A DNA stretch of 64,000 bases, from assembly GCA_037178975.1 (NCBI GenBank), contig JASJZH010000002.1:1364001-1428000 (forward strand), read 5' to 3'. The translations under genes and the position numbers were made by a program. Numbering within the stretch: the stretch's first letter is position 1; the number at the start of each line of letters is the position of its first letter. The notes beneath the pieces were generated by a model that did not search any database, had not been told where the DNA came from, and saw only the letters and a program-made list of their open reading frames with translations. The DNA is from Oscheius tipulae (taxonomy: Eukaryota; Nematoda; Chromadorea; Rhabditida; Rhabditidae). Positions 58,574 to 64,000 of the stretch are shown piece after piece.

Positions 58574-61193
58574 TTAACACGGAGGCGTGCGCTGCCGGAC
58601 AGCATCAGCCACTGTAAGAAGATCCTTCTCAATCGCAATCGAACCCCTTGACATGTTTGATGTATTGGATTTGAGGGTCGGACTTCGGGAACTAAAAACT
58701 TTTTTTGATTTGAAAGCTGGCAACAGCTTACCGATTGGGGGTTCTCGAAGAACTCTCTGAGAGACCAGTCGGTGTCCGATTGCGAGTTGTGGGTACGGTG
58801 ATGGAGATAGAGGAGGTTGTGGTAGGACTCCGGGGTCTGGAACTTGAGATGAATGAGATAGACAGTCTTATCCTTAGAATGGAACTACAATGGGGTGTTC
58901 TGCACTGAGACTGATAGTATGAAACAAGAGTCGGTTCTAATATCGTCATTGACAATTCTTTAGATACTGACAGAATTAAAAACCGGTACACTCTGACTGT
59001 CTCTTTGTCCCTCTCTTTCGATTTGTCTCTCTCTGTCTCGCACTGGGAATTGAGTGAAAACCCACCTATGAACAGATCTCCTACTGCACTGCGATACATC
59101 AGTCGGACTCCTCGGTCTTCCCGAGTCTCTCGAAACTGCTGTAGGACTCCTAGGTCGGATACTTGTATTCCCGTCAATGGCAATAGACTGCCGTGGTCTA
59201 TGTATTGAGAGGGCACTTGCTGGACGACAGAGTGACAGCTGAAAAACGTCTCGAGACATGTTCGGCGTGATCAGAGATCTCCCGGGAACGGTGAGCGTGT
59301 TGAAAGAGCCACCATAGATTCGATGGTGACTTTTGGTTGAGAGCATTGACTGCGACGAACAGGAACCCGTCCGGGAACGGATCTCTTCGACTCCCTGAAA
59401 GCTTGCTGTTGAGAGAAAGACACCGAGAGTGACTCTACCTGTAGTCGATGTTTCATTCTCGAATAGGCACTTTTGAAAGTAGCACGGAAGTTCTGCGAAA
59501 TGAACGCATAGAGAATCGGATTGATGCAGGATTGACAGTAGGTCAGAGCGTGAAATCCCATTCGCATATGCTTCAGCGTGGGAGAGTTCGAAATTCGACA
59601 GATGTAGCCAAAGGAGGTGAGCATTTCATCAACTGTAAAACAGTCTCCGTCTCTCCTTCCCACTTACCAATGATGGGCAGCCAGCACACCGTATACATCA
59701 TCACAATAGATATCAGCATTTGCACAATCTGCTTCTTATTCGAATCCGCCACCCGATTCTTCTGCTTGCTATTCGAGTAGCTGTTGATCTGCGTCGTTGC
59801 ACTCTTCAGCTGCCTCGAGGTAATGATCATTGGTATTGTACTGTATCCAGAAAAATGGACAGCGTCGGTAGCTGCCTTCGAAAAAGCAACCCTGAAAACC
59901 ATGTCAGTCAACTGAAGTCCTAGCTGATTATAGTGCATTTTATGGGAATGAGGGTGTGTAGTTTCGGGGGTCAAAAACTCAACCTAGTGACGTAATGACA
60001 GGCCAGGAGAAGGTTAGCCGTGGGCAGATAGCCGTCTCGCACGGGTCGCTTCAGCGAGCGCTTCTTTCTGAACAAAACGGGAAGAAAAGTGGAGTTTTTG
60101 GAGCGAGCACATAGTGAGAAGAAGGAGAAGCCGTGGGAGTGGGTGCTGGGAGAGAGAGCAGAGAGAAGAGAGAGACCAGACATTAATGTAGTTGCAAAAA
60201 CTGTGGCGCACCTCAGCCTTTTTGGGCACAATATCAAACTTTTCTATATGTTGAGGTTTTAAACTTGTAGAGCTGATCAGAAAGTACAACTTTGCAGAGC
60301 ATGAGAAACGACAAAAATCTTATTTTAGACCCGAAAAACGGGTTAGAATAATGGATAGGCTGACAGAGGATCCAATCCAAGTACTAACCGCGCCCAACAT
60401 TGTCTGTCATGCCAGATTGGAATAAGTTTTACACCAAGTGCTGTTCAACGCCAAAGACTTCAGGAGTCTTTTAAGCGTCTTAGAAAATTTTGAATTTGTG
60501 ATGTTCTACAAAGTAGTAGATTTTGATCTGCTCTACAAGTATAAATCATTCAATAATTAGAAATTGGTTAGGTCAACTCAAAAATCATTAGAATGGGTAC
60601 GCCACCGTTCAAATAACAACTGTAGACACTTTTTATTGCGACTCACATAGCCTGGGAGAGAAGAATGCGGTCCTTGGAGGACGTGTAGACGATTATGGAG
60701 ACTGGGAAGACTATTAGGAGAAGGAGCTGGAAGAATTTTTCTAATAGTCAACAAGAAAAATACAGTACCTGATAGACAGCAAAAACCCTGTTCAGTTGGG
60801 ATTGGGAGACGTTGATGAAGTTGGCAATGTACTGGGGGAACCTGGAAGAATCACTGTCTCTCTGTCTCTTTGTCTTTCCGTCCTTCTGTCTTTCTGTCTC
60901 TCTGTATCTTTATCTCTCTCCTCTCTGCCGCCGTCTCTTTGTCTCTCTGTCTTTCTGCCCCACTGTCTCTCACCTCCTATGACACCAGTTGACTACTTCT
61001 CCTCTTGCGTCTCTCTCAATCTGGTAGTCTATCCTCATAGCTGTCGGGATGGCTAAGAAAGCTGAGCAGAGCCAGATGAGGAGAATTACCTGTGAGTCAT
61101 TATTGATCATTGATTCTTCGAAAACATACCTTCTTAGCTCTGCCTATAGATGAGAGCCAGACATTCTTCATTGGGTATGCAATAGCCAGATAT
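58574..61193 (-). CDS. Class A peptide-type GPCR, TM3 end to C-terminus (5' part missing)
   Basis: Exons 61130-61193, 60974-61089, 60769-60841, 60647-60726, 59984-60067, 59668-59891, 59439-59632, 59313-59405, 59066-59238, 58732-58836 and 58574-58691 join in frame. The first starts with the end of a DRY box (RYLAIAYPMK). TM4 follows (LLIWLCSAFLAIPTA), then TM5, a long third loop ending KKQIVQML, TM6 with CWLPII, and TM7 with SCINPILYAF. A 160-residue tail repeats RPRSPT/RSPT units and ends RTPPC. The layout fits neuropeptide receptors. No exons for TM1-TM3 were found up to 64000; the acceptor abuts a YGG-peptide pseudogene, so the gene may be broken or have a very long intron. Confidence 0.82.
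60262..60545. repeat. Two copies of the disp. repeat in GPCR introns
   Basis: cttgtagagctgatc with acaactttgcagagcatgag (60262-60310), and gtgatgttctacaaagtagt with gatctgctctacaag (60495-60545), match the repeat core seen at 9680, 11768 and 40905. Confidence 0.6.
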
Positions 61194-61221
61194 CTTATTT
61201 GAGGTAAAGAACAGGCTTCTC

Positions 61222-61451
61222 AAAGTTGAGAAGAGAGCCAGCAGCTTTCTTTCCGTAGGGTCCATATTCATAGGATCCGAAGAAACCAGGATAAGATCTA
61301 TATCCGTAGTAGCTTCCTTAAGCGGGGTATTCCTAAGAGCCATAGTACTAGGAGACGAGAGCCAAGACGGCGAGGAGAGCGAAGAGGAGGACACTGAATG
61401 GAAAAGATTGATTAGAAGAGGGAACTGAACATACAGGTTGGAAGAGGCCAT
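61222..61451 (-). pseudogene. Decayed YGG-peptide gene copy
   Basis: This matches the gene at 61695 from the 5' UTR on (gaaacatcaactaccatggc). Exon 1 (61435-61451) and the intron are intact, and exon 2 starts at 61393 with VLLFALLAVLALVS. In-frame stops then follow (TAG right after the VS codons, another TAG and a TAA), while the later codons still read as YYGY, SYPGFFGSYEYGPYGKKAAG. The signal-peptide end and Gln start are deleted. Facing orientation to the intact gene marks an inverted duplication. Confidence 0.9.
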
Positions 61452-61654
61452 GGTAGTTGATGTTTCAGAGACAGGGAGTCCGAGTTATCAAGTCTCTGTC
61501 AGCTTACCAAAGGGCTGAAAAAAGTTGTGGATAGAGTTCAACGCTCTTTGGTAAACGTCAGCGGGCGCCAAGTGCAAACTTTGCAACTTGACAGCTATTT
61601 TTTCCAGCCGTTCAGCCGTCATTTGCCCTTGCCGCTGGGCAAACTCTGGGAGAC

Positions 61655-61661
61655 TATAAAA
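61655..61661 (+). promoter_or_regulatory. TATA box of YGG-peptide gene
   Basis: TATAAAA, 40 bp upstream of the ATG. Confidence 0.65.
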
Positions 61662-61694
61662 CCCTGTATCTCTGCCACTGAAACATCAACTACC

Positions 61695-61946
61695 ATGGCC
61701 TCCTCCAAGCTGTAAATTCCCCTTTCTATTCAGATAGTACCCAGTACTTTCAGTGTCCTCCTCTTCGCTCTCCTTGCCGTCCTGGCCCTCGTCTCCGTCT
61801 CCGATGCCCAGTACTACTACGGAGCCTATGGTTACCCCAGTGCCTATGGTAGCTACTACGGATACGGATCTTACCCAGGATACTACGGTTCATATGGATA
61901 CGGACTGTACGGCAAGAGAGCTGCTGGCTTCTCTCCTCAGCAGTGA
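61695..61946 (+). CDS. YGG/YGY-rich secreted peptide (antimicrobial NLP-like)
   Basis: Two exons (61695-61711, 61754-61946), 69 aa. After a signal peptide (about 24 residues ending VSVSDA) the mature part is built of Tyr, Gly, Ser and Pro (YGSYYGYGSYPGYYG) and carries a KR pair followed by AAGFSPQQ. The composition resembles nematode NLP/CNC epidermal peptides such as nlp-24 to nlp-34, which act in defence or cuticle; this is inference from pattern. The poly(A) signal aataaac (61983) lies 37 bp before the end of the opposing methyltransferase gene. Confidence 0.85.
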
Positions 61947-62019
61947 GGAGACTGGTCTTTCCTACAAACACAAACACGAGTACAATAAACTTCTGACCAA
62001 ACTTTCACTATTCTATAAG

Positions 62020-63105
62020 CTAGACAGTTATGAAGGGCGCCAAAACAGTGGCGTGGTATCTTTCTAGTCGACTCTTGTGTATGAAGGCATATTCAGCGAG
62101 GGTATGATGGCGACCGTTGATCTCGTAGTGGAACAGGAGGTAGCCTTTAGAGCTGACCATGCGCAGAAAGTTGATGGCCTGCTTGGGATTACCGTGGACC
62201 TCGATCAGGATCTGAATGAGTGGGTTTTAGAATTAAACTGGGTCTGTCTCTCTGTCTCTATTACCTGGCTGACAGTGTACTTGTCCAAGAAATCTCCCAT
62301 CGTCTCAAACTCCGATCCTTCAATGTCAATCTTCAGAATTTCCACCTCCTTGGCAGAATGATCAGTCAGAATCTTTTCCATTGTCATGGTCTTTGCAGTA
62401 TTCGCCTTCCCAATCATGGCCGGAATAGCTATGCCTCGGATCTTCTTCAGAGCCTCGATAACATCGTTACTCTGCTTTGCCTGGAATACGGTTGTTACTG
62501 AAAGGAACAATGAACAACTAACCGAATCGACAGAAATGATCTGACACCTCTGGTCAGAGTAACGCTGAATATCCTCCTCATAAGTGATCATTCCAGCGAT
62601 CCCCAAAGCGAAGATCACGCAGTCCTTGGGCAGATTTTGTGGCGAGCACATCCACTTTCCACCGTCATCAGTAGTTCCCACTTTTAATTTTTCTGCACAG
62701 TAGACTTCCGGTGCCAAATTGTTGTAGAGGTAGCCGTAGCCCATTAGGTCACTGGTATTGGAAATCAGCTTTAGATTCCTGTGTCTCTCAGGCGCCTGAA
62801 AGGGTTTTGAATGGAATAGAGAGACAGACAGACTGAGACACTGAGAGACAAATACCGAGATCAGACATAGAGAAAAAGAATCAGAAAGTTTGAGAGACGA
62901 GACAGAGAGGGCTTACCTGACTTTTGTAGACTTCAACAAGCCAAGGACTTGGTTTGTTGTAGGTTGAAGGCTCTTCTCTTCTTGGAATAAGCGAATGTGG
63001 CAAAATAGGGCACTTCGATGTGTTCAAAACAAAAAGCAAGTAGAAGCAAAGGACACCACAGAAGAACAGCACAGCTGTACCAAGCGAATTCTTGCTGAAC
63101 ATCAT
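62020..63105 (-). CDS. Membrane-anchored FkbM-type methyltransferase (Methyltransf_21-like)
   Basis: Four exons (62917-63105, 62523-62795, 62265-62480, 62020-62211), all phase 0, 289 aa. A short cytosolic N-terminus and one TM (LGTAVLFFCGVLCFYLLFVL) suggest a type II membrane protein, perhaps of the Golgi or ER. The catalytic part carries DGGKWMCSP, a glycine stretch FALGIAGM, QIISVDS and the family motif LKIDIEGSEFE. FkbM-type enzymes methylate hydroxyl groups of varied small molecules or glycans; the nematode relatives have no known substrate. The chosen start follows an attttttag acceptor by 14 bases; an ATG at 63138 would lie before it. Its 3' end converges on the YGG gene. Confidence 0.88.
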
Positions 63106-64000
63106 AGCGGAGACCTGCCTTCTAAAAAATTCTATCACTCAGTCTCACTGTCTTTCTGTTCTAGTACCCTTCAATAAATGAAACAAGCTCTCAAACTTAA
63201 AGAGTCAAATAGTATGGATTTCGCTTCTAGGCGCGTGTCGACTGTCTTGTTGTCGCATCTCCGTAGTCATATCCTATTGTGACTGAATAAAAGTGCTGTC
63301 TATGGCGTCCTATTCAACTCTCACCACACTCACCCATTAATAAACCATCAAGCATCAGCCTTCGTTTTTGATGAGGAGAGACTTTAAAGAAAGTAACTGA
63401 GAGACCAAGAAAAGACGCTGACGTTGCCTAGCTACCCCATCCCTTGGCACCGTCGAATATTTAGTGTTCGTAAGTGACTGACAGTGGAGTGCAAACCTGA
63501 CGAATAGACGAATGTGAAGAGCCTCCATTCTTGTGAAGAACAATATACTTGGTGGCAGTTAGCAGGCCTCTTTTTTGTCTTGAGCGTACAAGGAATACTA
63601 TGTGCGTTCAATGACACAGAGCGACTATTATGAACGTCCAACGATTTATTCCTTCAACAATTGCTTGTGATGAAAGTCTGTTTGGAAGAAAGAGAAAGAG
63701 TAGAGCCTCATCAGAAGGGGGTATTGGACGCCTAAGGATACAACTTCATTGGACGCTTAAGACGAAATAGATATACGTCTTTCCTATCTACAGTAGATCT
63801 GCTAGGCACGAAGTGTACCTACTTCGTCTTTAGCGTCCAAGCCGGTGGCATTAGGCTCCTTATATCAAGAACCTATTTCGTCTTAAGCGTCCAGTGTCGG
63901 TGTCAATAGCATCCAATAATAAGAGCATTTTTCCTCTTAATGCGAGCGTATACCGGTCCTCGTTTAAATTCGGCGCGCAAAACAGAAAGACGCGCGGGAA
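63106..64000. other. Right-edge intergenic region with inverted repeats
   Basis: No coding sequence recognised. It contains the 144-bp inverted-repeat element at 63750 and further related motifs (ggacgcctaagg at 63727, cttcgtctttagcgtccaa near 63823). Confidence 0.5.
63750..63893. repeat. Inverted-repeat element (tggacgcttaagacgaaata)
   Basis: The 22-bp end tggacgcttaagacgaaata-g at 63750 and its exact reverse complement ending at 63893 bound 144 bp. A third, partial copy of the motif lies inside. It may be a MITE or a regulatory palindrome. Confidence 0.75.

Noticed and set aside
8-64000. SL1 RNA genes, CRISPR arrays, bacterial operons
   Set aside because: Looked for the SL1 leader on both strands and for regularly spaced repeats; none seen. 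Short repeats here are simple-sequence tracts.

Overview
This window is a gene-dense piece of a nematode nuclear genome. The evidence is: a SXP/RAL-2 (DUF148) secreted protein (a nematode-restricted family), a ShKT-domain peptide, a serpentine chemoreceptor-like 7TM gene, YGG-rich peptide genes, a 5S rRNA close to the Caenorhabditis form, very short introns (about 34-40 nt), and splice-acceptor-like signals directly in front of several start codons, as expected for spliced-leader trans-splicing. The species cannot be named from the sequence. Many introns consist largely of GAGACA/TGTCTC or GTGACA-type simple repeats.

Left part (0-12.3 kb): a partial proline-rich gene (+), a Ctr copper transporter (-), a TCP11-like protein (+), mitochondrial ATP synthase subunit e (+), a seven-exon 4-coumarate/fatty-acyl-CoA ligase-type AMP-binding enzyme (-), then a lone 5S rRNA gene. 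From 12.3 to 19.2 kb there is almost no coding sequence. This stretch holds simple repeats, a tandem duplication and one MITE inserted into another of the same family, each with a perfect 8-bp target duplication.

Middle (19.2-42.9 kb): organic solute transporter alpha (+), a TATA-driven histidine-rich peptide (+), a nine-exon TMEM151 gene (-) whose large intron hosts an opposite-strand Ly6-like GPI protein gene and the 3' end of an RTE-type LINE, a 1,047-bp fold-back element with Tc1/mariner-like ends, a second histidine-rich peptide, a tetraspan membrane protein, two Ly6-type paralogues in a rearranged inverted duplication, a ShKT peptide, an MFS sugar transporter, an uncharacterised membrane protein, a MARCH-type RING-CH E3 ligase, a small cysteine-rich secreted protein, the SXP/RAL-2 protein, a 7TM receptor and an ML-domain-like secreted protein. 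The set is rich in secreted and membrane proteins.

Right part (43-64 kb): about 6 kb without clear genes, an aquaglyceroporin with two alternative last exons, a divergent multi-exon protein kinase (HKD/DLG motifs), a class A peptide-type GPCR that lacks TM1-TM3 in this window, a YGG-peptide gene facing a decayed copy of itself, and a membrane-anchored FkbM-type methyltransferase. No operon-like, CRISPR or prokaryotic features were seen. Exon boundaries were built by hand from splice signals and reading-frame continuity; where noted, the summed exons close exactly in frame.
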